Shown: positions 48,798-57,512, counted from the first letter of the stretch. The stretch: DNA of 64,000 nucleotides from JALYGY01 sp963800975 (GCA_963800975.1 CAWDDB010000014.1:682001-746000); one strand, 5' to 3'. A program made the numbers and translations. The notes: generated from the sequence alone by a model not told the origin.

Positions 48798-49196
48798 TCA
48801 AGACGTCTTGCCGGCGGCGACGAGAAGGTCCCCAGGCACCCTGACCGGTTTTCCCGTGGCGAGCCGCACGCAGGCGTGGCGGGTGTGGCCCGTGACGAGC
48901 ACCTCCTCGACGCGCGAGACCGTGTACTCGAAGCGCAGGGAGGCCCGGCTCAGGCCCGCAAGCTCGGTACGCAGGGTCAGTTCGTCGTCGAAATAGGCTG
49001 CCCTGCGGTAGCTGGCCTGGACCTCAACGACGACGATGCCGTAGCCTCGCTCCTCCAGCTCCTTGTACGAGAGGCCGGCGGCGCGCAGCCACTCGACGCG
49101 GCCGACCTCGAAGTACGAGAGGTAGACCGCGTTGTTGACGTGCCCCTGCGCGTCGATCTCCGAGTAGCGGACGCGCAACTTGGTCTCGTGGATCAC
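48798..49196 (-). CDS. 4HBT-type acyl-CoA thioesterase
   Basis: 132 aa. The hotdog thioesterase signature RVRYSEIDAQGHVNNAVYLS then YFEVGRVEWLRAAGL (4-hydroxybenzoyl-CoA thioesterase/FadM-like, catalytic Asp) is followed by VVVEVQASYRRAAYFDDELT. Its ATG overlaps the stop of the upstream crotonase gene by four bases, so the pair is translationally coupled: hydration and hydrolysis of acyl-CoA intermediates. Confidence 0.87.
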   Translation of the reverse strand: MIHETKLRVRYSEIDAQGHVNNAVYLSYFEVGRVEWLRAAGLSYKELEERGYGIVVVEVQASYRRAAYFDDELTLRTELAGLSRASLRFEYTVSRVEEVLVTGHTRHACVRLATGKPVRVPGDLLVAAGKTS

Positions 49197-49966
49197 CTGC
49201 CCCCGAAGTCCGGCTTGCGCTTCTCGACGAAGGCGCCCATGCCCTCGCGGGCGTCCTGCGTGGCGAAGAGTAGGGCGAACTGGTCTGCCTCGTACTCCAG
49301 GCCGCTCACGAGGTCCACGTCCGCGGAGCGGTTCGCCGCGGCCTTGGCGTGGCGGACGGCGAGCGGCCCGTTGCGCGCTATCTCGGCGGCAACCTCGCGC
49401 GCGACGTTCAGGGCCTCGCCCTCGGGCACGACGCGGTTGACCAGCCCGATCTCCCGCGCCTCCTCGGCGCCGATGCGGCGGCCGGTGAAGATCAACTCCT
49501 TGGCGAGCGCAGGCCCTATGAGGCGCGGCAGGCGCTGGGTGCCGCCCATGCCAGGGAGGATGCCGAGGCCGACCTCGGGGAAGCCGAAGGTCGCGTTGGC
49601 GGAAGCGACGCGGATGTCGCAGGCGATGGCCACCTCGCAGCCCCCGCCGAGGGCGTAGCCGTTCACCGCGGCTATGGTAGGGACGGGGCTCCTGTCGAGC
49701 AGGGCCATCGCGGCGTGCCCGATCTCCGAGAAACGCTTCGCCTCCAGGGGGTCCATCTCGTTCATGGCCGAGATGTCAGCCCCCGCGACGAAGGCTCGGT
49801 CGCCCGCCCCTGTCACGATTATGGCCAGAGGTCCCTCGGCTTCCAGCTCCAGCAACGCCTGACCTATCTCCTCTACCACCTGCTGGTCCAGGGCGTTCAG
49901 TTTCTCCTGGCGGTCGATGGTCAGGACGTAGACGCCGTCCCTGCGCTCGACTCTTACGTAATCCAA
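49193..49966 (-). CDS. Enoyl-CoA hydratase (crotonase)
   Basis: 257 aa from a TTG at 49966. Both catalytic glutamates of classical enoyl-CoA hydratases are present: GYALGGGCEVAIACDIRVAS and TFGFPEVGLGILPGMGGTQR. Oxyanion loop GAGDRAFVAGADISAM is present as well. It hydrates trans-2-enoyl-CoA in beta-oxidation. Compare the PaaG-like copy at 14506-15297, which lacks these glutamates. Coupled to the downstream thioesterase. Confidence 0.9.
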   Translation of the reverse strand: MDYVRVERRDGVYVLTIDRQEKLNALDQQVVEEIGQALLELEAEGPLAIIVTGAGDRAFVAGADISAMNEMDPLEAKRFSEIGHAAMALLDRSPVPTIAAVNGYALGGGCEVAIACDIRVASANATFGFPEVGLGILPGMGGTQRLPRLIGPALAKELIFTGRRIGAEEAREIGLVNRVVPEGEALNVAREVAAEIARNGPLAVRHAKAAANRSADVDLVSGLEYEADQFALLFATQDAREGMGAFVEKRKPDFGGR

Positions 49967-50148
49967 AGCATGCCCCCTTTGTCAGCAGCCATTCGGTCGG
50001 TCGACACGCTGACTGGTCGACGTCTTGTCGCACTTTGCCGACAAGCTTACTAAAGACAAAGGTGGACGTTGCGCCCCGCCGACGTGGCCCGTATGGTTGG
50101 AACGTTCGCCGAATCGCGCACCGCGCCGACCTAGCCGGGAGGCTCAAC
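49967..50148. other. Intergenic region with imperfect repeats
   Basis: Contains TTTGTCAGCAGCC near 49978-49990 and GCCGACAAGC near 50036, which resemble degraded copies of the CTTGTCAGCACGCT linker seen in the hairpin arrays, plus several GTCGAC-rich short dyads around 50000-50025. The match is too weak to call a third array. No gene seen. Confidence 0.35.
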
Positions 50149-50733
50149 ATGGGAAAACCAGCGGCCCGAACCCTACGCCTGATAGCCTTCCTGCGCGCCA
50201 TCAACGTAGGCGGCCACAACGTGAAGATGGATCACCTGCGCGGCCTGTTCGAGTCGCTCGGGCTCTCGAACGTCGAGACGTTCATCGCGAGCGGCAACGT
50301 CATATTCGACCCGCCGGCCGAGGACCCGCCGACCATCGAAAAAGAGATCGAAAGCCATCTCGGGGCGTCGCTCGGCTACGAGGTGGCGACGTTCATAAGA
50401 TCCACCACCGAGCTGGCGAATATCGTAAGCTTCAGACCTTTCTCGGCCCCCGATCTCGACAGCGAAAGCAACTCGCTCTACATCGCTTTCCTGCCAGCCT
50501 CACCAGGTGACGAGGCGCGAGAGCGATTGCTGGCGCGCCGCAGCGAGATCGACGATTTTCGGGTCAGGGGCCGCGAAGCCTACTGGCTGTGCCGAGGGAG
50601 GTCGAGCGAATCCGCCTTCTCGGGCGCGCTCCTCGAAAAGACGCTCGGAATGCCAGCCACCATGCGAAACGCCAACACCATCAATAGGCTCGTCGCAAAG
50701 TACCCCACAGGCGAAGATACGGAACTCGGATGA
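50149..50733 (+). CDS. DUF1697 family protein
   Basis: 194 aa from the ATG at 50149, preceded by GGGAGG six bases away. The family's N-terminal FLRAINVGGHNVKMDHLRGL then LGLSNVETFIASGNVIFDP and the C-terminal ALLEKTLGMPATMRNANTIN are diagnostic of DUF1697. Cytosolic, unknown activity, widespread in actinobacteria. A dispersed 47-bp repeat begins shortly after the stop. Confidence 0.9.
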   Translation: MGKPAARTLRLIAFLRAINVGGHNVKMDHLRGLFESLGLSNVETFIASGNVIFDPPAEDPPTIEKEIESHLGASLGYEVATFIRSTTELANIVSFRPFSAPDLDSESNSLYIAFLPASPGDEARERLLARRSEIDDFRVRGREAYWLCRGRSSESAFSGALLEKTLGMPATMRNANTINRLVAKYPTGEDTELG

Positions 50734-50753
50734 AGACTTCGCGGCTTTTGTGA

Positions 50754-50830
50754 TTCGGGAGTAGGCGGTCGGGAAAAGGCAAACCCGACTCCCGAACGCG
50801 ACGGGCAGCGAGGTCATCGATTGGATTCGC
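50754..50830. repeat. Dispersed repeat copy 1 (hairpin plus 47-bp element)
   Basis: TTCGGGAGT (50754-50762) pairs with ACTCCCGAA (50788-50796). The segment 50784-50830 matches 58796-58842 at 37 of 47 positions, including CCCGACTCCCGAAC and TCATCGA and GATTCGC. It occupies the gap between the DUF1697 and B12-binding genes and reaches the latter's stop codon. Confidence 0.6.
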
Positions 50831-51231
50831 TATCCCTCGGTGGGCACCGCCTGCCGCACGTAGTCCACGGCTTGCTTCGTCGGGGTACCGGGGGTGAAGA
50901 TCTCGCCGACGCCCATCTCCTTGAGCCTGACGATGTCCTCCCTGGGGATGGTTCCGCCGCAGAAGACCAGGATGTCGTCTGCCTCGTTCTCCTTCAGGAG
51001 CTCGAGTATCTTCGGTATCAGGGTCATGTGGGCGCCAGAGAGGATGGAGATGCCGATTGCGTCGGCGTCCTCCTGGATGGCAGTCTCTACGACCTGCTCT
51101 GGGGTCTGGTGCAACCCCGTGTAGATTACCTCCATCCCGGCATCCCTGAGAGCCCGGGCGATAATCTTGGCGCCGCGGTCGTGCCCGTCGAGCCCGACCT
51201 TGGCCACCACAACCCTTACCGTGCGCGCCAT
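50830..51231 (-). CDS. Methylmalonyl-CoA mutase C-terminal-type B12-binding domain protein
   Basis: 133 aa. The cobalamin-binding signature is complete: VVAKVGLDGHDRGAKIIARA (DxHxxG), the helix DAIGISILSGAHMTLIPKIL (SxL) and VFCGGTIPREDIVRLKEMGV with GVGEIFTPGTP (GG). This is the length of the small, separate B12-binding component of methylmalonyl-CoA or isobutyryl-CoA mutases. No large mutase subunit is in the window, so its partner lies elsewhere. MAPEG family gene lies upstream on the same strand. Confidence 0.9.
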   Translation of the reverse strand: MARTVRVVVAKVGLDGHDRGAKIIARALRDAGMEVIYTGLHQTPEQVVETAIQEDADAIGISILSGAHMTLIPKILELLKENEADDILVFCGGTIPREDIVRLKEMGVGEIFTPGTPTKQAVDYVRQAVPTEG

Positions 51232-51265
51232 GATCCCATTCTAACCGCCTCCCAACCCCGCGCGA

Positions 51266-51691
51266 CTAACCCAGGTAGGCGAGAACCGCCCGAACCGCGA
51301 TGAACCACACCGCGAGGGCGGAGAACAGGTGGAGGTAGAAGCGAAGCATTACCAGGTTGATCGTGCAGTGGACCACGCTGTGCAGCACGCGGAACGCGAC
51401 GAAGACCCAGGCGGCCGCCACGTACGCGGCGTCGACCTGGTTCGTGACGTAGAGGTAAAGCGCGAGCGCGTAGAAGAGCACCGGAAACTCGAAGAGGTTC
51501 TTCAGGTTGTCCGAGGGGTTGGAGACCTCAGGAGGCGAGAGCCGGGCGAGCTCGCCGGGGACGGCGAGATCCTTCGGGCTGATGTTGTTGCCGCGGATAA
51601 ACGCGATGCGCCGGACGTACATGTACGCCCAGACAAAGAGGGTCAGGAATACAGTCGCGAAGAAGGGACCGAAGATCGCCGTTTGCGCCAT
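51266..51691 (-). CDS. MAPEG family membrane protein
   Basis: 141 aa with four hydrophobic helices (FGPFFATVFLTLFVWAYMYV, LFEFPVLFYALALYLYVTNQ, AAYVAAAWVFVAFRVLHSVV, and HLFSALAVWFIAVRAVLAYL) and the MAPEG segment NPSDNLKNLFEFPVLFYALA and RVLHSVVHCTINLVMLRFYL. Members are membrane-associated proteins of eicosanoid/glutathione type in eukaryotes; bacterial role unknown. Lies between a B12-binding gene and a FAD-linked oxidase on the same strand. Confidence 0.87.
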   Translation of the reverse strand: MAQTAIFGPFFATVFLTLFVWAYMYVRRIAFIRGNNISPKDLAVPGELARLSPPEVSNPSDNLKNLFEFPVLFYALALYLYVTNQVDAAYVAAAWVFVAFRVLHSVVHCTINLVMLRFYLHLFSALAVWFIAVRAVLAYLG

Positions 51692-51759
51692 CTTGCTCTC
51701 GTCCTTGGGAGCGCCTCGCGCCTCACCGGTCGCTGCCGTCCAACCAGCAAACTATATCC

Positions 51760-53127
51760 CTACCCGAAGATCTTGCCGGGGTTGAGCACGCCGTTCGGGT
51801 CCGCGAGCCTCTTTATGGCGCGCATGAACGGGAGGGAGTCGCCGTGCTCCTCGCGCAGGTGTTCGATCTTTCCGAAGCCGATGCCGTGCTCGCCCGTGCA
51901 GGTGCCGCCGCGCGCGAGGGCGTAGGCGACGATCTCGGCGCTGACCTCCTCGGCCTTCGCGATGTCCTCCGGGTCGGACGGGTCCACCGGAAAGACGGCG
52001 TGGTAGTTGCCGTCCCCGACGTGGCCGAGGATGGCCCCGTCCAGCCCGCGCGAGGCGATGGCGTCGCGGGCGTGGCGCAGGGCGGCCGGGAGATCGGAGA
52101 TCCGGACGCACACGTCTGTGGTCATCGGCCGCCTGTCTTGGTAGAGCTCCTTTATCGCGAGGGCCGCCTCGTGACGCGCCTCCCACAGGCGCTCCCTGCC
52201 GGCCTCGTCCTCCTCGAACTCGAACGCCCCGCTACCTTCGGCCTCGCACAGCGTCCGGGCCGAAGCCACGTCGTGACCGACGGCGGCCTCCGAGCCGGAG
52301 AACTCCAGGAACAGCGTCGGGGAAGTGGCGTACGAGGTGCCCTTGTAGGCGTTCACGGCCTCTATGGTGCGGGCGTCGACCAGCTCGCAGCGTCCTACCT
52401 GCGTGCCGGACCGGATCAGGGCCACCGCGGCCGTCCCCGCCCGCTCGATGTCGGGAAAGACCACGCGCGCCGCGAGGACGTGCTCCGGGATCGGGTAGAG
52501 CCGCAGCGTCAGCTCCGTAAACACGCCGAGGGTGCCTTCGGACCCGACGAAGAGCGCCGTCAGGTTGTAGCCGGCGGAGGACTTCATCGCCATCGAGCCG
52601 GTGCGCATGCAGGTCCCGCCCGCGAGCACCACCTCGAGGCCGAGGACCTGGTCCCGCATCGCTCCGTAGCGCACGGCGTTCGTCCCGCTCGCGTTCGTGG
52701 CTGCCATCCCTCCCAGGGAGGCGTCCCAGCCGGGGTCGACCGGGAAGAGGAGCCCGTGCTCGCGCAGGCGCCCGTTGAGCTCCCCGTGCGTCACGCCGGG
52801 CTGGACCCTGGCCAGGAAATCGTCGGGACGTACCTCCAGGATCCGATCCATCAGGGCGAAGTCCAGGGTGACGCCGCCCCGGACCGGGATGGTCTGCCCC
52901 TCCAGGCTACTCCCCTGCCCGAACGGGACGATGGCGACGCCGCGCTCGTCGCAGAACCTCATTACCTCCGCCACCTCGTCCCTGTCTTTCGGGTAAACGA
53001 CGGCGTCGGGCGGGTGGGAATCGTGGTAGGTGAAGACGCTGCTCCCGTGGCGCTCGAGCTCGTCTTCGTAGGAGCGAACGCGATCCCCTTCGGGCAGTAC
53101 GTTCCCAAGCTCGGATATCAGGTCCAC
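51760..53127 (-). CDS. FAD-binding oxidase, glycolate oxidase / D-lactate dehydrogenase type
   Basis: 455 aa from a GTG at 53127 (GGGAGG upstream). PCMH-type FAD domain: AIVPFGQGSSLEGQTIPVRG and SAGYNLTALFVGSEGTLGVF; the C-terminal cap has RHEAALAIKELYQDRRPMTT and GTCTGEHGIGFGKIEHLREE (typical GlcD/Dld). Oxidises a 2-hydroxy acid with FAD. No iron-sulfur domain is fused. The upstream VPS62-like gene ends 15 bp away, so they share an operon. Confidence 0.9.
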   Translation of the reverse strand: MDLISELGNVLPEGDRVRSYEDELERHGSSVFTYHDSHPPDAVVYPKDRDEVAEVMRFCDERGVAIVPFGQGSSLEGQTIPVRGGVTLDFALMDRILEVRPDDFLARVQPGVTHGELNGRLREHGLLFPVDPGWDASLGGMAATNASGTNAVRYGAMRDQVLGLEVVLAGGTCMRTGSMAMKSSAGYNLTALFVGSEGTLGVFTELTLRLYPIPEHVLAARVVFPDIERAGTAAVALIRSGTQVGRCELVDARTIEAVNAYKGTSYATSPTLFLEFSGSEAAVGHDVASARTLCEAEGSGAFEFEEDEAGRERLWEARHEAALAIKELYQDRRPMTTDVCVRISDLPAALRHARDAIASRGLDGAILGHVGDGNYHAVFPVDPSDPEDIAKAEEVSAEIVAYALARGGTCTGEHGIGFGKIEHLREEHGDSLPFMRAIKRLADPNGVLNPGKIFG

Positions 53128-53142
53128 GGAGCCTCCCTTTCC

Positions 53143-54996
53143 CTACCGCCCCAACTCGCGCAGGTTGTCCCACAGGACGTAGATGCCGATACAGAGGACG
53201 GCCGCGACGACGAGCGGCCAGAAGAACTCGTAGACGAGGATCAGGGCGGCGACCACCGCCAGCCCTATGTTGGCGCTGCTGACCAGGTTGACGAGCCGGC
53301 CCCTGAAGCCAGCCTCGACGAACGCGAAAAGGGCGATGCTGAAGACGAGCATGGAGATGAGGTGCTCTCGCTCGATGAGGGCTATGGCGACGAAGCTGAT
53401 TAGCATCAGGCTCACGCTCGCGGCGGCCCAGGCCTCGGCCACGCGGCTCACCCTCAACTCGTTCTCGGACGCCGGCAAGTGGGCGCGGGTGATGTGAGAT
53501 CTCACGGGGTCACGCTCCCCCGCCAGCAGGCGCTCCGCGTACTCCCTCAGTGAGCTCGAGACGGCCTCATCGGTCGCGAGCTTCGCCCTCAGGTGGTCCA
53601 CCTCCCCCGAGAGCTCTGCCAGGCGGTTTGTTGCGTCGGCGTAGGGCACGTCCAGGTGGGACCTGCCGCGCATCGCCTCGACCTCCACGCCCAGCTCCTT
53701 GAGTCGCCGGCTCTTGTTGTCGATCTCGTCCCGCATCGCTGCGCAGCGCGCCTCCAGGTCAGCCCGGCGCTCGGCGGTCGCTGCGAGCGCCTCGTCCGGG
53801 GGAGGCACCTTGTCCAGTCCAGCCCACCCCAAGGGGTCGTACCAGGCGCGGGCGACGCTCTTGTCGCGGTTGAACATGGGGCCGGCCGGCGCGTCCTCGC
53901 CCTCGAACGGATCCCGGGCGTACAGACCCCAGAGGCCCCTGTAGCCGGAGACCCACTTCGGTTGCGGCTCGCGCATGAGGCGCGGGGGTTCCCACTCCCG
54001 GTCCCCGCCCGCCCCGACCGAGAGCCCGTCCCCGCGCGCGTAGTCGACGAAGGGTATGTGGAGGTACCCTCCGCCCTCCCGCGCGCCGGTGTACTGGCCC
54101 AGCTTCTCCTCCCAGAAACCCCTGACCGCGGATAAGCCTCGGGCGAGAAAGGGGGGAAGCGGCAAGTCGAGCTCGGTCAGATACTCGCCAGGGGCGAAGT
54201 AGCTGGCGTGGGAGCCCGCGCCGACGTAGATCACGGGATGCTCGCCCACCTTCTCGACCTCTGGGTCGTCCCAGCGCCGCCTGAGGTTGTCCCCCGTGTA
54301 GTTGTGGGCGGCGTAGGCAACCCACTCGGGGACGACCTCGCCCGTCGCCTCGGACTCGGAGAGGTAGACGAAGATCTTCTCCCAGTCCGCCTCGTGATCG
54401 TTGGCGCCGAAGAAGCCGCTCCTCCAGTCGTTGAACGGGTAGAAGAGCCAGTACTGCAAGATGACCCAGCCGTCCTGGCGGAGCACCCTGCCGTGATAGC
54501 GGTAGCGCTCGTCCTCGGCCATGATCTGCTCGTATGAAAGCGCCGCCGCGGCCGCCGACTCCCCCGGCACCCTTCCCCTGGCCAGGAGCGTGATCGAGTA
54601 GAGGGCGTCCACGAAGCGGGAGAAGTACCCGACCCGCGCCAGACGACCCCGCCCGGCGCGGAACGCCTCCTTCGTCTCCTTGAGCCCCCTGGCGGCGCGC
54701 CTGCCGAAGACACCGACGCGGCCACCGGCGGAATCCGGCCTCTTGAGGTCGCGGGGATCGGTGAACCTCAGGAAGTGGACGGCCCCGGCCTCGTCCAGGG
54801 GCTGCTGCGGCAGCCGGTCCAGGTCGAGCTCGCCCCTCGGCGCGACGCAGACGGCCTCCTCGCCTGGCCGCTGGACCCACAGGCTGCAAGCTCGCACGTA
54901 GGGCTCACAATCCATCGGGAAGAACTTGTCCCCCTTGGTCGAGCGGACGACGGGCTCGAAGCGCCTGAGCAGCGCCTCGGGATTCTCCCCGTTCAC
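53143..54996 (-). CDS. VPS62-like domain protein with C-terminal membrane helices
   Basis: 617 aa. The GTG at 54996 overlaps the TGA of the upstream gene (GTGA). The central region, WVILQYWLFYPFNDWRSGFF then NDHEADWEKIFVYLSESEAT and PVIYVGAGSHASYFAPGEYL, matches the VPS62 (PF06101-like) family known from fungi, plants and some bacteria. Residues ~430-510 are a coiled coil (RADLEARCAAMRDEIDNKSR and LSGEVDHLRAKLATDEAVSS). The last ~110 residues have four transmembrane helices. Function unknown. Cotranscribed with a four-helix membrane protein and GlcD-like oxidase. Confidence 0.8.
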   Translation of the reverse strand: MNGENPEALLRRFEPVVRSTKGDKFFPMDCEPYVRACSLWVQRPGEEAVCVAPRGELDLDRLPQQPLDEAGAVHFLRFTDPRDLKRPDSAGGRVGVFGRRAARGLKETKEAFRAGRGRLARVGYFSRFVDALYSITLLARGRVPGESAAAAALSYEQIMAEDERYRYHGRVLRQDGWVILQYWLFYPFNDWRSGFFGANDHEADWEKIFVYLSESEATGEVVPEWVAYAAHNYTGDNLRRRWDDPEVEKVGEHPVIYVGAGSHASYFAPGEYLTELDLPLPPFLARGLSAVRGFWEEKLGQYTGAREGGGYLHIPFVDYARGDGLSVGAGGDREWEPPRLMREPQPKWVSGYRGLWGLYARDPFEGEDAPAGPMFNRDKSVARAWYDPLGWAGLDKVPPPDEALAATAERRADLEARCAAMRDEIDNKSRRLKELGVEVEAMRGRSHLDVPYADATNRLAELSGEVDHLRAKLATDEAVSSSLREYAERLLAGERDPVRSHITRAHLPASENELRVSRVAEAWAAASVSLMLISFVAIALIEREHLISMLVFSIALFAFVEAGFRGRLVNLVSSANIGLAVVAALILVYEFFWPLVVAAVLCIGIYVLWDNLRELGR

Positions 54997-55433
54997 GTTG
55001 AGTCTTCCAATCCTCGCCCGGACCCGCCGCGGCGCGGGTGGAACACGACGCGTACGTCCTGAGAGTTGAGGTAGAGGATCATGAGGATGCAGTAGGCCAT
55101 GATCGGGTAGACGTACCAGGGCTGGGACTGGGAGTAGAGCCAGAGACAGAGGCCAAGGCTGAGGCCCTGGGAGATCGCGGCCAGGAGCCACCCCCTGCGT
55201 TGCAGCAGCAGGAAGCTCAGGGACGACATCAGCGTCATCACCGCCGGCGGGATAAAGAGGGCGAGCGTGATCGCCTCTAGCGCCGGCCGTGTCGGCGTCT
55301 GGACGCCGGTCTGCCTCCAGTCGACCTGCAAGAACTCGTGGACGCCGAGGGCCACAAGGCAGAGCACCTGGAACGCGAGCAGGAGCCCGATCGCCCTGAC
55401 GGGTCGGTACGATACGTCCCCGGTCGCGGCCAC
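54993..55433 (-). CDS. Four-helix membrane protein, unknown
   Basis: 146 aa from a GTG at 55433. Four hydrophobic helices: AIGLLLAFQVLCLVALGVHE, ALEAITLALFIPPAVMTLMS, GWLLAAISQGLSLGLCLWLY and WYVYPIMAYCILMILYLNSQ. C-terminal tail is basic, Gly-rich and soluble. Its stop overlaps the start of the VPS62-like gene by four bases, a strong sign that the two act together. No family recognised. Confidence 0.8.
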   Translation of the reverse strand: MAATGDVSYRPVRAIGLLLAFQVLCLVALGVHEFLQVDWRQTGVQTPTRPALEAITLALFIPPAVMTLMSSLSFLLLQRRGWLLAAISQGLSLGLCLWLYSQSQPWYVYPIMAYCILMILYLNSQDVRVVFHPRRGGSGRGLEDST

Positions 55434-55464
55434 GAGTTAAGCGGCGGTTTCCACGAGACCCCTC

Positions 55465-56289
55465 TTACTCGGCCTCGACGGGGTTGGTCAGGGCACTCAG
55501 GCCTTCGATCTCGATGGTTATCTCGTCCCCTGGCTTGAGCCAGAGCTGGGGGTCGCGGGCCATCCCGACGCCCGGCGGCGTCCCGGTGATGATGAGGTCA
55601 CCCGGCTCCAGCGTTATGCCGTGGCTGAGGAACGAGACGATCTCGGCGACAGAGAAGATCATCTTCGAGGTCGTCCCGTCCTGCACGGTCTCGCCGTTGA
55701 GTATGGCCCGGATAAAGAGGCTCTGCGGGTCGGGGATCTCGTCGCGGGTCGCGATGTACGGCCCGATGGGACAGTAGGTGTCCAGGGACTTGCTCCGCGT
55801 CCACTGACCGCCCTCGGAGAACTGCAGGTCGCGGCTGGAGACGTCGTTGGCGTTCGTGTAGCCGAAGACGTGATCCAGGGCCTCCGCCTCGGAGACGTCT
55901 CTCGCCCGCGCGCCGATGACGACCCCGAGCTCGGCCTCGTAGTCCACCTGCTCGGTTATGGGGGGTATCCGGATCGGGGCTCCAGGCCCGATGATGGTGT
56001 TCGGGTACTTGGCGAAGACTATGGGTTTCTCCGGGATGTCCGCGCCCGTCTCGGCCGCGTGGTCCTCGTAGTTGAGCCCTATCGCGATGATCTTGCCTGG
56101 CAGCGCCAGCGGCGGGTGGATGGTCGCTTCCTCGAGCGAAACCTCTTCTCCCCCGGGCTGCCTGTCCGGGCCGCGGCCGCGAGTTATGTACTCCAGCATG
56201 CCCCCGCCGCCGAGGGACCGTATCCGGCCGTCCTCGACCTGGCCAACCCCGGACGCCCCGCCGTCCGTCGAGTACGTTACGAGTTTCAA
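55465..56289 (-). CDS. Fumarylacetoacetate hydrolase (FAH) family protein
   Basis: 274 aa from a TTG at 56289 (GAGGAG upstream). FAH family core: LPGKIIAIGLNYEDHAAETG, FAKYPNTIIGPGAPIRIPPI, VDYEAELGVVIGARARDVSE, GYTNANDVSSRDLQFSEGGQ and a C-terminal DLIITGTPPGVGMARDPQLW with LKPGDEITIEIEGLSAL. Metal ligands (E..E..D) are present. It hydrolyses or decarboxylates acylpyruvates or 2-keto acids. It lies 79 bp downstream of pdxH on the same strand. Confidence 0.9.
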   Translation of the reverse strand: MKLVTYSTDGGASGVGQVEDGRIRSLGGGGMLEYITRGRGPDRQPGGEEVSLEEATIHPPLALPGKIIAIGLNYEDHAAETGADIPEKPIVFAKYPNTIIGPGAPIRIPPITEQVDYEAELGVVIGARARDVSEAEALDHVFGYTNANDVSSRDLQFSEGGQWTRSKSLDTYCPIGPYIATRDEIPDPQSLFIRAILNGETVQDGTTSKMIFSVAEIVSFLSHGITLEPGDLIITGTPPGVGMARDPQLWLKPGDEITIEIEGLSALTNPVEAE

Positions 56290-56368
56290 TACGTCTCCTC
56301 TCCCAGAACAACAGGCCCGCGGGGACGCATCTTAGCAACGGCGCCGCCCACGCTCCAACCGGTGAGCC

Positions 56369-57007
56369 TCACGGCTGTAGGCGCTCTCGCCTCCACCCGT
56401 CACCCGATCGGCGGTAGGCCAGCCTGTCGTGCAGACGGTTCTGGCGCCCCTGCCAGAACTCGATAGATTCCGGCTCGACCCGGTAGCCGCCCCAGAACGG
56501 AGGGCGCGAGATACCGCGCCCCTGGTACTCCTCCTCGAGACCGCCCAGCCTTTGCTCGAGCGCCTCCCTGCCGTCGATGGGCCGGCTCTGCTCGGAGGCC
56601 CACGCCCCGAGTTGGCTCCCGCGTGGGCGGCTCCCGAAGTACTGGTCGGACTCTGTTCCCGGGACCCGCCTCACCCGACCCTCAACCCTCACCTGCCGCT
56701 CCAGCTCACCCCAGTAGAAGACCAGCGCGGCGCGAGGGTTCTCCGCGAGCTCGCCTCCCTTGCGGCCCTCGTAGTTGGTGTAGAAGACGAATCCCCGCTC
56801 GTCGAAGCCCTTGAGAAGAACCACGCGGGCCGAGGGACGCCCGTCCGGGGTAGACGTCGCGAGGGTCATGGCGTTGGGTTCGTGCATGCCAGCGTCGAGC
56901 GCATCGTCGAACCAGCGCCCGAACTGCGCGATGGGGTCTGGGTCGGCGGCGGCCTCGGTCAGCCCGGCGCCCCTGTACTCCTCCCTGAGACGGGCAACTC
57001 GATCCAA
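56369..57007 (-). CDS. pdxH: Pyridoxamine 5'-phosphate oxidase
   Basis: 212 aa from a TTG at 57007, the normal size. PdxH markers: REEYRGAGLTEAAADPDPIA then QFGRWFDDALDAGMHEPNAM, RVVLLKGFDERGFVFYTNYE and the C-terminal RPPFWGGYRVEPESIEFWQG with QNRLHDRLAYRR. Oxidises pyridoxamine/pyridoxine 5'-phosphate to pyridoxal 5'-phosphate using FMN. It follows the DUF427 gene by 10 bp. Confidence 0.92.
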   Translation of the reverse strand: MDRVARLREEYRGAGLTEAAADPDPIAQFGRWFDDALDAGMHEPNAMTLATSTPDGRPSARVVLLKGFDERGFVFYTNYEGRKGGELAENPRAALVFYWGELERQVRVEGRVRRVPGTESDQYFGSRPRGSQLGAWASEQSRPIDGREALEQRLGGLEEEYQGRGISRPPFWGGYRVEPESIEFWQGRQNRLHDRLAYRRSGDGWRRERLQP

Positions 57008-57017
57008 GGGTCGTCCC

Positions 57018-57512
57018 CTACCAGCCCCAGGTGCTTGGTCCGCCCTTGAAAGGGCCGACTATGTCGGATGTGACCCAACCCCCGTAGAAGTCGCCTTCCT
57101 GCGCCGCGACCTTCTCCCCGTCCAACCAGCAGGCGTCCATCCTGGACGGATAGAACGCAAGGTGCTCCCTGAGGTCCATGTAAGCCGGCACGGGGTCTGG
57201 GTAGTACCACGCAGCCCGCGCCTCCTCCCTCTCGTCGGTGACGACGTCGTAGTAGAGCGCCCTGCCCTTCCATTCGCAGAACGAGGCCCCGTCTGAGGGC
57301 CGCAGGTGCTCCATCCTCGCGTCCCCCGGCGGAACGTAGTAGGCGGGCGGGTGGCTCGTCTCTAGCACCCGCTTGGCGCGCGTCGTGTAGGCGATCGTGA
57401 CCCCGCCGAACACGACCTTGACGCGCCTGTTCACGTCTTCCAGCCTGGGCGGTCGCGGGTAGTCCCACACGGACTCCTGGCCGACACCTGGCTCGATACG
57501 TCGCCTGGCCAT
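57018..57512 (-). CDS. DUF427 family protein
   Basis: 164 aa from the ATG at 57512 (GGAGG seven bases upstream); the longer frame to 57719 overlaps the promoter and another gene. DUF427 segments are VFGGVTIAYTTRAKRVLETS, YYVPPGDARMEHLRPSDGAS then FCEWKGRALYYDV, and DLREHLAFYPSRMDACWLDG. A minus-strand TATACT box lies at 57544-57549. Unknown biochemical role; in an operon with pdxH. Confidence 0.88.
   Translation of the reverse strand: MARRRIEPGVGQESVWDYPRPPRLEDVNRRVKVVFGGVTIAYTTRAKRVLETSHPPAYYVPPGDARMEHLRPSDGASFCEWKGRALYYDVVTDEREEARAAWYYPDPVPAYMDLREHLAFYPSRMDACWLDGEKVAAQEGDFYGGWVTSDIVGPFKGGPSTWGW

Noticed and set aside
49967..50148. Third hairpin-linker array
   Set aside because: Only nine to ten bases match the linker and no intact module hairpin is present, so it does not meet the pattern of the two arrays.
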